Below, in pieces: positions 31,400 through 44,079 of a DNA stretch of 64,000 nt (position 1 is its first letter; each line of letters opens with the position of its first letter). The stretch lies in NCBI GenBank assembly GCA_963575645.1, contig OY754471.1:31938401-32002400 (forward strand), in the 5' to 3' direction. The notes beneath the pieces are model-generated. The model did no database searches, was not told the origin of the DNA, and was given only the letters and a program-made list of their open reading frames with translations. This DNA is from Xanthostigma xanthostigma (Eukaryota > Arthropoda > Insecta > Raphidioptera > Raphidiidae). The position numbers and the translations under genes are program-made.

Positions 31400-32735
31400 G
31401 TCGGACCAGCCAGAAAAATCACAAATCCATTCAACTTTAGTATCCCGTTGGAATTTTTGGAAAAAATTAATTCTAACCGATTTTATAACGATTGAATATT
31501 GGAAAAGTTATATTAGTTTGGTCAATGAGTGCTCATAAGGGGAATGTAGATGGAAAAGTCGAAAGCAGAACGTTTGACTTAGGAACTTTGTTTGGACTAG
31601 TTAGGAGATAAACATACTAAAAGTCCTTACCCCTCCGAGGTACGTCCGAAGGGGGAGAGCACAAAGAAGGTCTCGTTTTTTGGTTTTTTGCTTTCATCTC
31701 GAAAACGGTACGTCGTACGAAATTTTGTTGTAATACATAATGAAAGCTGATAAAATTCTCTACAACTTTAGCTTTCACACTTTTTATCTATCTCCAATCT
31801 TTGCCTAGCTATAAGCTCCGAAAAATTAAGTATATAAAAAACTAGTTCAATGATGATTTTTGTTTTAAACAGTTTAGGTAGTTTAGGTACCATTAAATTG
31901 CAGTTTTATATATTTAAATTTACCTAAACATGCTGAAGAAAAGCCTGATTTTCGGGCGAGAATAGAGTAGCGTCGCGCATACAAAAGCTAATAAGCAAAT
32001 AGGTGTTCTAGTCAGTCATTCGAAATAAATATGTTTTTCGGTAATGAATCTCGATTATCGTTTGGTGATCTGGCAGGAACTAGGGGGTGCCTATCGATCG
32101 CGGGGCCCTGGGCACGTGCCCAGAGTGCCCAGTGGGAAAGAGGGCCCTGCGTGGAGGTACTCCCAGCTTATGTTATTTTTTAATAGTGTGTGGGTGTTTT
32201 TAATAGTGTGGATGAGCAATACGAAATGATTTTGACAAATTCGTATTGTTACAATGTGCTAAAGAGGATTTAACACATTTTTGAAAATTGACCATTTTTC
32301 GGAGCTCATAGCTAGGCAAAGATTGAAGATAGATAAAAAGTGTGAAAGCTAAAGTTGTAGAGAATTTTATCAGCTTTCATTATGTATTGCAACAAAATTT
32401 CGTACGACGTACCGTTTTCGAGATGAAAGCAAAAAACCAAAAAACGGGACCTTCTTTGTGCTCCCCCCCTTCGGGCGCACCTCGGAGGGGTAAGGACTTT
32501 TAGTATGTTTATCTCCTAACTAGTACAAACAAAGTTCCTAAGTCAAATGTTCTGCTTTCAACTTTTCCATCTAGCAATTATTCGTTGCTTAAGCTATATG
32601 GTTTAATACGTTTGTCTACAATTGGTATCGCTAAAGAAATCGTTATAAAATCGGTTAGAATTAATTTTTTCCAAAAATTCCTACGGGATACTATAGTTGA
32701 ATGGATTTTAGATTTATGGTCAAAAATCATACAGT
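31400..32735. mobile_element. Long-TIR non-coding element, about 1.3 kb
   Basis: Inverted arms of about 400 bp. Left strings include TCCATTCAACTTTAGTATCC, AATTAATTCTAACCGATTTT, GTCCTTACCCCTCCGAGG and CTAAAGTTGTAGAG-type sequence in complement. The right arm repeats these inverted, with a loss or replacement around 32575-32635. A GC-richer unique core lies at 32080-32160. Outer borders are approximate and no TSD was fixed. Confidence 0.75.
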
Positions 32736-33627
32736 TGTCTCCATTTTGTGTAATAAATATGCATTTTGTCAACTTCCTGAGTTTAATGTATTTTATTGTA
32801 TGATTCTCGACTTGCTTGATGGACGAAGTCAGCAAGAAAGGACACAATGTTAAGGAACACTGTTTGTACGTCACGTGTATAACACGCTCCAGAGTTGTCC
32901 TACGACATTTAACCGAAGCTAGTTGTTTCGTTTGTCCTCTTGAGCTTCTACCAATAGTCAGTGGGTGGTTACTATGAGCTTTATGTTACATCAAACATAG
33001 TAAGTGCGTGGGTTTTAAATTGCCGGGGTTTTGCATCGTCTGCATTTTGTGCAGTGTATGCTATAATTGTACATATACCCATTAATGAGATACTAGTCGA
33101 TAATATTTGCTTACGTTTTCATGTTGAACTTTTTGGACGTCTGTATATTATAAATTGAAACGCGAGATATGGTGGAGGTGGCGTGTCATCCCGTTATCAA
33201 TTTTTTCATTTGCGTATTTAACTGACGATATTGTTGGAAATCCACCTATTTCGTATCGCTGTATTTACATTTTAAAACTGACCTGTTTATAACACGATTA
33301 AATGTCTAAATATTTTTGAAAAAGGCGATTTGAATTTACTAAAATGTGTGCACGATCGGTCGTAGTAATAAATATAATTGTTTGATTTGAGGAATTTTGT
33401 TAATCATTTTATCCGATTTTTGAAATTTCTTACAGGATCTATTTTGTCGCAGAAAGAATGTTTGTTTTTTTTTTCAAGAACTGTTTTTAATGGAATAGTT
33501 AGTAAATATTTAAAACATTTCCAGAGATAACTGTAAATTGCAAATATGTGCCTACCTGAAAAATTGTGATATAACGCATACGTATGTAGTGACTTCATTA
33601 AATAAATAACAAATCTAATAACTCCAA
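32736..33627. other. No gene seen
   Basis: AT-rich spacer; nothing recognised. Confidence 0.4.
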
Positions 33628-33790
33628 TGGTGGGTTGCAGAAAACACTGTCAAAAATTTTAGTTTGAAAATGACCTTAGATTATGACCACACGTATTTCT
33701 CCATAGAATAGCATAGTAGAGTTTCAATTCGATCCTGATCGAAATATAATAAATAATAATTGATCGATTGAAGCAAAACAACATTTTTCT
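33628..33790 (+). repeat. Harbinger-like end fragment
   Basis: GGTGGGTTGCAGAAAACACTGTC at 33629 followed by TTTCTCCATAGAATAGCAT parallels 40345-40500, and its start resembles the TIR of the Harbinger-like element at 3728. One end only. Confidence 0.45.
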
Positions 33791-33934
33791 ATGCATTTTA
33801 ATTAAAATTTCCCCTAAAAAGTGATACCTTTCTCTGTCGATCAGTCATTTGTTTTTCTCTAACCCCAGTGCAATGCCCAGAACACGAGGCTAGTTTCGCC
33901 GCTAGATACATTGCTGGGACTTGGGCTGGCTGCC

Positions 33935-34195
33935 GTGCGGATTATGAAGATGGAAATGACGTCACTGCAGGCTTGCCTGCGAGGTGACAAGATGGATTTC
34001 AAAATTAGAACCGAGGCTATTTCGCTTGTTTGTTCGTCTGATTGTTTTGAGCAAAAACCAATCAGGAAATAGTATCTTGTCACGTGGGCGACATAGACAA
34101 ACGCCCATAAACAAAGACTGCGCCATATAGTGTATGTTCTGTTCGAAGACAATAAACGTCCACTTTTGCTTAACATTCAAATTATCACTGTGCGC
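33935..34195 (+). repeat. Dispersed repeat (also at 55080-55290)
   Basis: GAAGATGGAAATGACGTCA is shared exactly, followed by related sequence through GACAAACG, AGACAA and AAACGT strings and TCACTGT. Both copies run in the same orientation. Short frames inside it show no motif. Confidence 0.55.
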
Positions 34196-34361
34196 GCACT
34201 AAACCCATCTACAAAGCATACTTCAATACATGCATCATTTGAACCCAACACATAAAAGTCATCGCAAAAACCTGCAGCGCTTGAAAACTAGCAGTTAAAT
34301 CTAGCGACAGAACCAGCCTCGTGTGCAGCGGACTTTAGACTGTTTCTGAATGTCTATATTT

Positions 34362-34600
34362 AAAAATCTCATGTCACGATGTTCGTCCGCACTAATCTTC
34401 GAAACCACTGAACCAATTTTAATGAATTTTTGTAAATGTGTCTTGCTTGATCCAATTTATACTATAGGAGAGTTTTTATAGCATTTCGTACAAAATTAAC
34501 CAAAAAACTATTTTAGTAACGTGTAGTGACATCTGACAGAATTTGCTCAAATACTAGTAAGTAAAGATATAGATACATTTTGCTGGCGCGAACTTTTTTT
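34362..34600 (+). repeat. Helitron-like fragment (CTAG family 2)
   Basis: AATCTCATGTCACGATGTTC and ACTAATCTTCGAAACCACTG match in inverse the left part of 25036-25350. The 3' CTAG end is not present. Confidence 0.45.
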
Positions 34601-34777
34601 ATAGAATATACTCGTATTTGCCCGGAGTTGCTCGGAAATAAGAGCCCTGTTATGATAGCAAAATGAAATATAGCTAAAACACCCTACATAATTATGAGTT
34701 TGTCCACGGTACATAATAAGAATTCAGAAACCGAATGTTGAATGACTACAAAGGCTGTTCCATACTTTATAATCATG

Positions 34778-34880
34778 CTAGCGGTCCCGCCCGTTTTCAC
34801 CGGGTGCAAAAGAACGACATGAGTACGCACATTCATCTAAGTTTACCGAGATGAATGTTGTTTCCAAATTTTTTACAGTT
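34778..34880 (-). repeat. CTAG family 1 fragment
   Basis: CTAGCGGTCCCGCCCGTTTT at the + strand left end, then GGGTGCAAAAGAACGACATG and GTTTACCGAGATGAATGTTG. It breaks off where the other copies continue, about 200 bp before the foldback element. Confidence 0.6.
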
Positions 34881-35102
34881 TTCGGCAGTTCCCTGCTTTG
34901 TTATGTATTTTAAACTCAAACCTCCATTTTTGATCAAAATATTTACATGTATGTGTCATCTAATGTCGAATAAATATAAAATATGTTAAGGGATGCATAC
35001 TGCAAGCAGAATAAACAACACATCTCAACCGTCCATAGATGGCTCTAAGTACTTTCACGTTTTGCTAAAAAATACAATGATAAAAAGCAGTATTTATACT
35101 TT

Positions 35103-36930
35103 TAGTTTAAGCTCCCATGACACAAAAAGTTACCCCAAAGAACACCTCAAAATTATAAAGTGAAAATGGCTGAAAAACATGTCAGAAACATGTTGCGCCC
35201 GCCAGACAAGTAAAAATTTGTTAATTGTTATTTTTATGAATTTTTGAAATTTAAAAAAAAACATGATTTTACTTTCCAAAACACCTGCTTGAAATTTATA
35301 CAATTTGTAGTAAATAATGTACCATTTTTGAAAAAATTGGTTGGCTGACAATTTTTGTTAATAAGCTAGCCAGACTTCATTTGTTATAAACTATTTTTTT
35401 TATGAAAATACATTTCATAACACCTCCTTGAATTTTTTTTTAAATAAAGTTTAAGATCTCTTCTATCTAATACAACTGGTCTGGCTGACAATTTTTGTTA
35501 ATAAATTGGTCAGACTTCATTTGTTATAAATTTTTTTGTTTATGAAGTCTGTCATAGTAAAAAACATTTTTTCGCTGACAGACCAATTTTTATGCATAAA
35601 ATAGATGTCAAACCTTCGTTCAGAAAAAAATTAAGGTGGTGTTTTGACACGGCCCTTGTAAAAGCTAATTTGTTTATAAAAAACGCTGTCACGGCGCTTA
35701 AAAATTGAATCTGGCATGGTAAAAAACAATATTTTGATGAAAAATGTATTACAGTATAAAAAAGGGATCTACCGTATTAAAATAGAATAAAAAAAGAATT
35801 TGTTTTCTAGTTAGCAACGATTTATACCATATTGTTTCATTAAAAAATGTGGTCGCAGCACTCGAAAAATGAAGTCTGTCATAGTAAAAAACATTTTTTC
35901 GCTGACAGACCAATTTTTTATGCATAAAATAGATGTCAAACCTTCTTTCAGAAAAAAAATAAGGTGGTGTTTTGACACGGCCCTTGTAAAAGCTAATTTG
36001 TTTATAAAAAAAACGCTGTCACGGCGCTTAAAAATTGAATCTGACATGGTAAAAAACAATATTTTGATGAAAAATGTATTAAAGTATATAAAAGGAATCT
36101 ACCGTATTAATTTAGATAAAAAAAAACTTTTTTTTTCTAGTTAGCAACGATTATACCATATTTTTTCATTAAATGCGACCACATTTTTTAATGAAAAAAT
36201 ATGGTATAATCGTTGCTAACTAAAAAAAAATATTTGTTTTTTTATTCTAAATTAATACGGTAGATCCCTTTTATATACTTTAATACATTTTTCATCAAAA
36301 TATTGTTTTTTACCATGTCAGATTCAATTTTTAAGCGCCGTGACAGCGTTTTTTTATAAACAAATTAGCTTTTACAAGGGCCGTGTCAAAACACCACCTT
36401 AATTTTTTTCTGAAGGAAGGTTTGACATCTATTTTATGCATAAAAATTGGTCTGTCAGCGAAAAAATGTTTTTTACTATGACAGACTTCATAAACAAAAA
36501 ATTTTATAACAAATGAAGTCTGACCAATTTATTAACAAAAATTGTCAGCCAGACCAGTTGTATTAGATAGAAGAGATCTTAAATTTTATTAAAAAAAAAT
36601 TCAAGGAGGTGTTATGAAATGTATTTTCATAAAAAAAATAGTTTATAACAAATGAAGTCTGGCTAGCTTATTAACAAAAATTGTCAGCCAGACCAATTTT
36701 TTCAAAAATGGTACATTATTTACTACAAATTGCATAAATTTCAAGCAGGTGTTTTGGAAAGTAAAATCATGTTTTTTTTTAAATTTCAAAAATTCATAAA
36801 AAATAACAATTAACAAATTTTTACTTGTCTGGCGGGCGTAACATGTTTCTGACATGTTTTTCAGCCATTTTCACTTTATATTTTGAGGTGTTCTTTGGGG
36901 TAACTTTTTGTGTCATGGAAGCTTAAACTA
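35103..36930. mobile_element. 1.8 kb foldback element inserted in a dispersed repeat
   Basis: The ends TAGTTTAAGCTCCCATGACA and its complement TGTCATGGAAGCTTAAACTA start arms that stay inverted copies almost to a centre near 36175. The left arm holds two direct copies of a roughly 320-bp block (35545-35868 and 35869-36175, starting GAAGTCTGTCATAGTAAAAA); the right arm has one. The flanks join exactly as the uninterrupted paralogue at 14242-14270 (GCAGTATTTATAC, T run, AAGTAATAAATTTC). Comparing T-run lengths implies a 3-bp TTT duplication. Short frames inside are arm artefacts. No transposase seen. Confidence 0.85.
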
Positions 36931-37034
36931 TTTTTTTAAGTAATAAATTTCTTTTAAATCAATAATTACTGTAATTAGTAAAATATAATAAATATTTAAT
37001 TGAAAACACTGTAGGAAAATTATTTTTATGTAGG

Positions 37035-37795
37035 CTTTCGGTGAAATTCTAACTGGAGGGAAAGAATCAGTCATTTGATGCTGAAAAAAGTTTCCAATAA
37101 AATTTGGGTTTGAAAATCCCATTATATACGGATGAGTCATTTGAATTTTCGGATGAATTTCCAAATTTTTATGATTTTTTTAATGCCGAATCGTAGATTT
37201 TTTGAAAAAGCGCAAGAGACAAAAAGTTCTTGGAATTTTTTAAGGAATCAATTTCAATTAAAAAAAAATTTGCTCACGAAAGAAAATTTATTCTATGTAT
37301 AATTGTTGAAACATCGACATAACAGAAAGTGCGCAAAAAAATTTTTAAATAAAACTTAAATTTGATTCCTTGAAAAATTCCAAGAAATTTTTGTTTTTTG
37401 CGATTTTTCAAAAAAAATCTGCAATTCGCCAGTAAAAACATCATAAAAACTCATGGAAATTCAAATTTTGGACCGTGGATATCCCGGAAAATGCGGGGCT
37501 TCAGCTTGAAGAAAAATGTTTGGGAGAAAAGTTCTATGTTTTTTCACGGCCAATCAAAAAATGAGTTCCCATTTAAAAAAAAAGTTGACCCTGAATGACT
37601 TTGAACCGTCGAACCAATCAACTTTACCCTGAACCATTTTTCTATTTTACCTTACCCTGAAAAAATAATCTCATCCGAAGATTAAATTGACTCACTCTGT
37701 ATATAATGGGATTTTCAGACCCAAGTTGTTTTGGACACTTTTTTCAGCATCAAATGACTGATTCATTCCCTCAGGTAGAAAGAATTTCACCGAAA
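37035..37795. mobile_element. Inverted-repeat element, 760 bp
   Basis: Ends CTTTCGGTGAAATTCT and AGAATTTCACCGAAAT, with matching inner blocks CAGTCATTTGATGCTGAAAA and TTTTTCAGCATCAAATGACT. The right arm carries about 200 extra bases (37470-37670). Non-coding. Confidence 0.75.
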
Positions 37796-38955
37796 TCCAT
37801 TTTCCCATGTATTTGGTGCGGGTCCTTTCATGATTCTAGGTCAACGGGAAGTAACCTAATATAGTTTTTGATTCCCAAGAGTCTTGACAGGCAGATAGAC
37901 GGACAACAAAGTGATCCTATAAAGGTTCCTTTTTTCCTTTTGAGGTACGGAGCCCTAAAAACCGAATTGTATTTCTGCATCATCTGAAATGAGATGAGTG
38001 TGTCGGTAAAACGAATTCGTGACGCGACAAAGAGAATTTCCCGGCAATCGATCGCACCGATGATGTAACAACTCGCGTTACCCAACTGAATAGGTTATTT
38101 TTCTATAAATCTGTTATTTAATTGGAACAAAGTCGGGTCGGGATTACATTTCATTGTTTGCGCTGTTTTAATCGTTGCTTTTTCTTAATTGATTGAATCT
38201 GTACAAAAGTCATCCTTTTGGGGACAAAACAGAGACAGTCGCAGTGTGCAAGCGAGACAGGCTGTCGCGCCGAGACACCACCGACGTATTTCCCGTCACA
38301 TCGATATCTGCGCAGTACCGGATGCGCACTACCATCACACACACTTGTGTTACGTAACAACGTTCTAACGATACACTAGCGACTTATAGTTCGTTAAACG
38401 ATTCGTTGACGGATGATGATAATCGTTAATGCGTTCATTTTCATTATCGTGTCATTACGCTGGATTTGTCAAATACATTTTGTAATATAATAATGCATAC
38501 TACAATTACGAGTATTAAATCAAGGATTTTAATTGTTCCTTTCTCGATTTCAGTTCCCTGGTCGTTAATAAAATGATTAGATTTAATTACAGTCATCTTT
38601 TTAAAGACCAAAATAATGCTTCGAATTTGTGAAGGCGGTGGTATATTGATGCTACTTAAAATGAAAAATTAAACTTCAGATAGACGATGAAGCCATACAA
38701 AATGTAAAGAAATCTGAAAATTTCTTGTTTTCATATTCTTTTGACTCACAAAATTGTAGATTAATTATTCACATTAAATTACATTCCTCTGTGATATTAA
38801 AATAAAAAGAGGTGTGTCAGTTCCTGGACACACGACGGAAACTAGGCTCCATACGTATTTTATATTGTTGTTTAATATTTGTGTAAATAGATTTGCACAG
38901 GAAAAAATTAATACAAAATATAAAAAGATTGTCATTAGTAAAAAAAAAAACAAAC
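37796..38955. other. No gene seen; CpG-richer patch
   Basis: 38000-38400 is less AT-rich than its surroundings and contains CGACGTATTTCCCGTCACAT and many CpG steps, so it could be an unrecognised regulatory patch. No start codon, splice site or protein motif that I trust. Confidence 0.35.
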
Positions 38956-39024
38956 ACTAGCGCTGTCGGAGGTCGAATTTTGATCTTGCAGAAGGCGCAT
39001 TAAACCGCTCGGCCACATAACGCG
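38956..39024 (-). tRNA. tRNA-like sequence, Leu/Ser type, pseudogene
   Basis: On the minus strand, TGTGGCCGAGCGGTTTAATG has the A box of class II (Leu/Ser) tRNAs. AAAATTCGACCTCCGAC resembles a B box but is changed (GGTTCGA expected), and GCGC strings begin and end the unit. There is no room for a variable arm with correct pairing. The T-rich sequence following on the minus strand (38941-38951) suggests a SINE head. Confidence 0.5.
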
Positions 39025-40344
39025 CTTTGTTTAGTTATGCTATTCTGAGTATTTATACTCAATAATAAATTGTGACGTGACGATTTGGTCGTTCGTTTTT
39101 TTTCAGTGTTCGTCGTCTGCGCCCATTGCCTGCGTAAAAAGCATAGCTTTAAAAATAATCACCAAAAGAAAAAGTATTTGTTATAGTCTCTGCGTTTAGT
39201 ATATAAAAGAAATCGATTCGGAAATTAAAAAAAAAGCTTTTATAATGAAATACAAAACAAAATTGTAGTGTCAGATTGTAATGTAAAGGAATCGATTCTC
39301 GTATCCATCAAATGTTTTTTTTTAATCGAAAATGAAACAAGGATGCCCGTATCGACACCGAGCCGTGAGGCTGCAAAACAACAGAAGAATCGACTCGCGT
39401 ATTGAAAAGAGCCTCATTTTGTCAACCTACATTACAAATAGTAGACGGTGATACTGATTGTTGGAATACGGCAAAATAACCCTTATTTACATTGTGTACA
39501 TACACTGTGTGTGCACTAGTTCTGTGTATTGGCTGTTACAGTTCAGAGTCGGTTGTCTCTGGAAGTATTATTGTAAAACGATCGGGTTTTCTGTTCTGAA
39601 TGAACTGAGATACAAAGGCAGTCGATATATCGGTAGTATAGTGTCGAGTTTTAATTTTTTTATTAATTAACATACAAATGCCAAATATTGTTTGTGATTG
39701 GAAACAGTGGAAATTTTTGTTTTCCTGCAAGTGCTCAGTGAAAATTGTATTGTAGCCGATTTTCGTTACGTTTTCCTACAGCGATTCTCAAAAACGTTTC
39801 TGGCTGTGAGGTAAATATGTGTACATATAATGTTATTAATTATTGTTAATTATATATTTGTAGATATTTGATTTTCGACTGTATTTTGTGAAATATCAGT
39901 TTATTTCTCAAAACTTTCAGAAAATTCGATAATAGTTTTTATATGCACAATGCACATAATAATCGTCGTTCAATATCACGTAGTGACGTAACTAAAAATA
40001 GATATTTAAATATTTGAGATTCGCTGTCAGATTTTGGAACGCTTTCACGTAAAATTGGTAAATTTTATCTGCATTTTTTATGTTTGTCGATATATTATGT
40101 ATTTTTTTAAATAAACTAATAGATACTGTATTTTGTAAGAATACTATTTCGTTAAAAGGTCTCTCCATATTTATTGTAATCAATAACAATACTGTTAAAA
40201 AAGTTAAGATATTATTGCTAATAAATTAAGACTCGGTCAAAACTTACAGTGTGTTTGATCTTGACCGTGACAGAAGTTGACAGAGCTCCCTATTTAGATT
40301 TACAAAAATATAATCGGTGTTTATCGGTAGATTTAAATTTTTCA
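39025..40344. other. No gene seen
   Basis: AT-rich; frames of 60 to 70 codons lack motifs. Confidence 0.4.
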
Positions 40345-40500
40345 ATTTATGCTGGATTGCAGAAAGGATTGTCAAAAAAATCTGATTTAACAATGACCTT
40401 AGATTGTGACCTCACACATATTTCTCCGTAAGAAAAAGCATGTAGTAGAATTTCACTAGATTCTGCTCGAAAAATAATCGATCGTTTGAAACGGTATTTT
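40345..40500 (+). repeat. Harbinger-like end fragment
   Basis: TGCTGGATTGCAGAAAGGAT at about 40348 matches the TIR type of 3728 (TGCTGGGTTGCAG), and the following TGACCTTAGATTGTGACC matches 33628-33790. Confidence 0.5.
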
Positions 40501-42147
40501 TTCAAACTGTGTAGGTATATATTATGTATTTTATACATCAAAATTATATTTAAAAAACAATTAATCAGGGTTTTTGCGAACTCAATATCCAATCCAACTC
40601 TTCGAAGTATAATAACCGGTTTTTAGGTTAATTATTACGCTAGCATTTAATCAGTTCAAGCGATTTGAAGTAATTTCGAAAAACAGTTCAATTTTCGCAA
40701 ATATACTGTTATTGCCGCCGCCAATCAATGATGAGTGCGTCATTGTGACCATTGTGGGTGACCAAACATATGAGGTAACCGACATGACGTCACGTCATAT
40801 GTAACATATTAAGAAAGGGGAAGTACGCGCAACTCTTCTCTGTTATTTAGATACCTAATACTATAGTTGCATTTTTAGGCGCGAATGGCGAAAGCTAAAG
40901 CGCCTATATGCACTCACGTTTTTTTTTGTCACGCGTACAGCCCAAACGGTGTCAGCACTTCTGTGAATCTGTATGTCACGCCTTTTTATGTCATGCGTGC
41001 AGCTCAAACGGCTTAACCGAATTAAAAAACTTTCTGTGTTCGATTCGTCTTCGAGTCGACTTGATCCTAATCGCCCGATTTTTGAATTTCTGTCTTAGAG
41101 GAGAGTAAATAAAAACGGTGTTTTTCGCTTAAAATTCATTCAATTAAAATGGAGAAATTTTTACATAGAATTATTATAATATAATTTGTCCAAAAAGTTT
41201 TTTTATGCAGATAAATACAATAAAAACTGTAAACCCGCCACATTTCATCTGAATCGGACATTTTTTCTAAAATTCTTTAGAAATTGGTTTCATAGAGTTT
41301 TTTTAGTATAAAAAATAGCAATAGATTGTAAAATGGCGGTTAAATAGTAACTGAAATTTACGAGGGGTCACTTAGATTGTTAAGTATACTCGTATATGTA
41401 AAAAGGGCTCAACGAAGCAAAAAATGTATAGGCCAAATTATTATTTTTGTTGTATTCAATGAAGACGGTTTTCCGAAAAAAAAAATTTAGCCTCACTTTT
41501 TTTAAAAATAAATTTTAAAAAATTTTGACGGAACTTTATTCTTTCAAATGTTAAGATGACACCATATTTTTTCAAAAATAATAGTTCCGGAAGTGGCACT
41601 TTTTTATTGGAATTTCTCCTCTTTAAGAATCTTTTTTTCAATTTCCGCTATCGCTTATAGTTTTTGAGTAATTGCCAAAAATCTGAGGGGCCTTTTTTGT
41701 CTTTTAGTTTTTTGTTAATAACAATTGCATTTTTTGTCGTCGAAAAAAATAAAAAAGACGCCTTTTTCGTAATATTTTTCCGAATCGAATAAGCTATTGC
41801 TCATATTTTTGGGAGACTTGGATCTATTTTTCTCTATAATCACAGTTCTTGACTAGGCTATAATAACTTGCCAATAACTGACGCAGTTTATTTGGTGTAC
41901 AGACAATTATTTTTACCGATTAAATGCAATATCTATATTAAAATGTGGGAGTATACGAAAAGCATACCAAATATATATAAATACCGTATTTAGATTATAT
42001 TGATTCATTCCAAGGGAAATAGTGCATCTCAATTTCCATTTTATTAAACGTTCGGAAAAAAAGCAGCAAAATAGTTGTACTAATTACAATAATGAATGCA
42101 CATACGCACGCCATTTCGAAACAGATGATACACGGGAATTCACTTAC
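40501..42147. other. No gene seen
   Basis: AT-rich. A string of the form CATTTCATCTGAATCGG at about 41240 is typical of insect repeat tails. No coding signal. Confidence 0.4.
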
Positions 42148-42213
42148 GATATAATCGTGAAATCTCAAGCCCAGACGTTGCCACTCATCGTCCTCTGAAA
42201 ACGACTGCATCAT
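42148..42213 (-). CDS. Candidate coding exon, unassigned
   Basis: On the minus strand an ATG at 42213 opens MMQSFSEDDEWQRLGLRF followed by HDYI, ending at a full-consensus donor GTAAGT (42147-42142). An alternative is an internal exon beginning after TCGTTTTCAG, which would start at EDDEWQRLG in the same frame. The charged, hydrophilic sequence is unlike random translation of this AT-rich region and its base composition is higher in GC than its neighbours. I do not recognise the protein. The frame continues past the donor into a hydrophobic stretch, which I take to be intron. No partner exon was found. Confidence 0.3.
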
Positions 42214-42720
42214 ATAGTGTATACCTCAAATTTTGGCAATGACGTGTTAGTTCTATACTTAATGCTTATGGTAGTTCCCCTTTGCCTCGGTTCCTCCCGC
42301 ACTACCAGTGGAACTCCATTAATGACGCATTGAAAAAAGAGATTGAATCGGTATTATTCTTTACGAATCTGGCACGTATGATCCAAAAAAAAATATTGCA
42401 AAATATCGATCAAAGAACCAACATACTTGCAAATGAATTGCAATGTATTCAATATTTTTCTTCCTGTTTAATAATAATTCATTGACATGTGAAATTCCAA
42501 GTTTAAATCTTTGGCGTAAAAATTTCTTAGAATCGTTTTATTGAAGTACATTTTCGTGACTTCATTGTTATGAATACTGAATAGGTTATATTCTAGCGCA
42601 AAGGTATTTCAAAGAATTTCATTAAACTTCTCAGCTCATTCATATTTTCTTAGTGTTTGTATATCCCACGCGTTATGTAACTGGCGTATTGTAGGCTTCT
42701 TAAAAAAAATATCTCTTCTG
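42214..42720. other. No gene seen
   Basis: A 67-codon + frame at 42282-42485 has no recognised motif. Confidence 0.35.
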
Positions 42721-42974
42721 AGCATGCGCCGAGTTTCTCCAAAAACAATAGGGCTCTTCATACTTGCATACCAAACATCCACCCAAAATTTGGTTTCAAT
42801 TCGCCCATCCGTTTGACCTGTATAGCTGTATCGTGTTCACAGACGCACAGAGTTTTTTCAAAAATATGTTTCTTGGTTTCGGGGGACCTCAACACGGAAA
42901 GATATTGTAAAATTTTTGAATAGTGATTTTTGACCTAAACTAGTACCATTCCCCACTTGTGGGTTGGAATGGTA
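42721..42974 (+). mobile_element. MITE family A, 5'-truncated copy
   Basis: From GAGCATGCGCCGAGTTTCTC to GTGGGTTGGAATGGTA. It faces the inverted copy at 43101-43752, giving arms of about 245 bp. Confidence 0.7.
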
Positions 42975-43100
42975 ATATTGTTTATGTCAAGTAGACCATT
43001 TTCATATAGAATAGGGTAGTAAATACGTTCTCTTCTGCCAACACGTTTTCTACTGTATGATTCGTATTTCGTACAATGCTGTTGATCTGTTGTCTTTTTT

Positions 43101-43752
43101 TACCATTCCAAACCACAAGTGAGGAATGGTTCTAGATTAGGTCAAAAATCACTTTTTCGTTTTGAGGTCCCCCGAATCCAAAAAAACATTTTTGAAAAAC
43201 TCTGTGTGTCTGTGAGCACGATACAGGTCAAACGGATGAGCGGATTGAAATCAAATTTTGGGAGGATGTTTGGCATGCAAATATGAAGACCTCTATTGTT
43301 TTTGAGGAAAATCAGCGCATGCGCAAAAGAGATATATGCTATAACAGTGTTTTTTATATTATAACGATATACCTTTCATAACGGCTTATTGTTCTATTTG
43401 GTTTTTCAAGAAAGTTTTGTTAAAAAAAAATTTTTTCTAAACTTTACAGTTTCGGAAATATTTTAAAAATTAAAAAAATCATAATAATAATAATAATAAA
43501 AAAAATCAGCTGTTCTTTTTTTTGTAGTTCTGTCAGATTTATAAACTAGTTAAGCATGCTTTGATTAATTTTTACATGACGTGAACATATTATGTAGGTA
43601 ACCATGGCAACGAATAGCAAATTTCATATTGAATACTAGCAATTACCTGCGTCACCTCACGCGATATCAGAAGTTTTATTTTCTTTATTATACTATATCA
43701 AATGTCAATATTTTTGAAGTTGGCATGGTCCCGTCGCCCAATTGACTGGAAT
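43101..43752 (-). mobile_element. MITE family A, inverted copy
   Basis: Begins TACCATTCCAAACCACAAGT and ends GAAGTTGGCATGGTCCCGTC followed by GCCCAATTGACTGGAA, the same borders as 25777 and 49972 in the opposite orientation. It has a GATTTTTT-rich, TAA-microsatellite middle (43479-43500) and no transposase. Confidence 0.75.
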
Positions 43753-44079
43753 TTTTCTAATAAATTTAATATCACATAAGTTAAAAGAGACAGTTTATCA
43801 GGATTGTTAATTTTAACATTGACATATGTGAGTTTATCTTTTATGATACTCAACAGTTCTATACAGTGTATCGTCGAAGAATCTCGTTAGAGATTCTTTT
43901 CTTTGCTAAATGCCGACGAATCTCTAACGTATTCTTATAGGTACATTGATTTGGCCTATCTCCCATATAACGCCGTGTATATGAGGCCAGTTTCCAAGTT
44001 TTATAGTTCTGTGACCACGTGATTTTCGTATCACCGATTTTTCGTATTAATTTCTGTACCACAATAACTACTGTGAGCG
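43753..44079. other. No gene seen
   Basis: A short hairpin GAATCTCGTTAGAGATTC lies at about 43879. The minus-strand frame at 43859-44062 shows no motif. Confidence 0.35.

Noticed and set aside
33859..34180. Overlapping minus-strand frames of 105 and 72 codons
   Set aside because: They coincide with a repeat shared with 55 kb in which the frame is not kept.
35811..36144. Frames of 82 and 91 codons in the foldback element
   Set aside because: They are complementary readings of the two arms and of the duplicated block.
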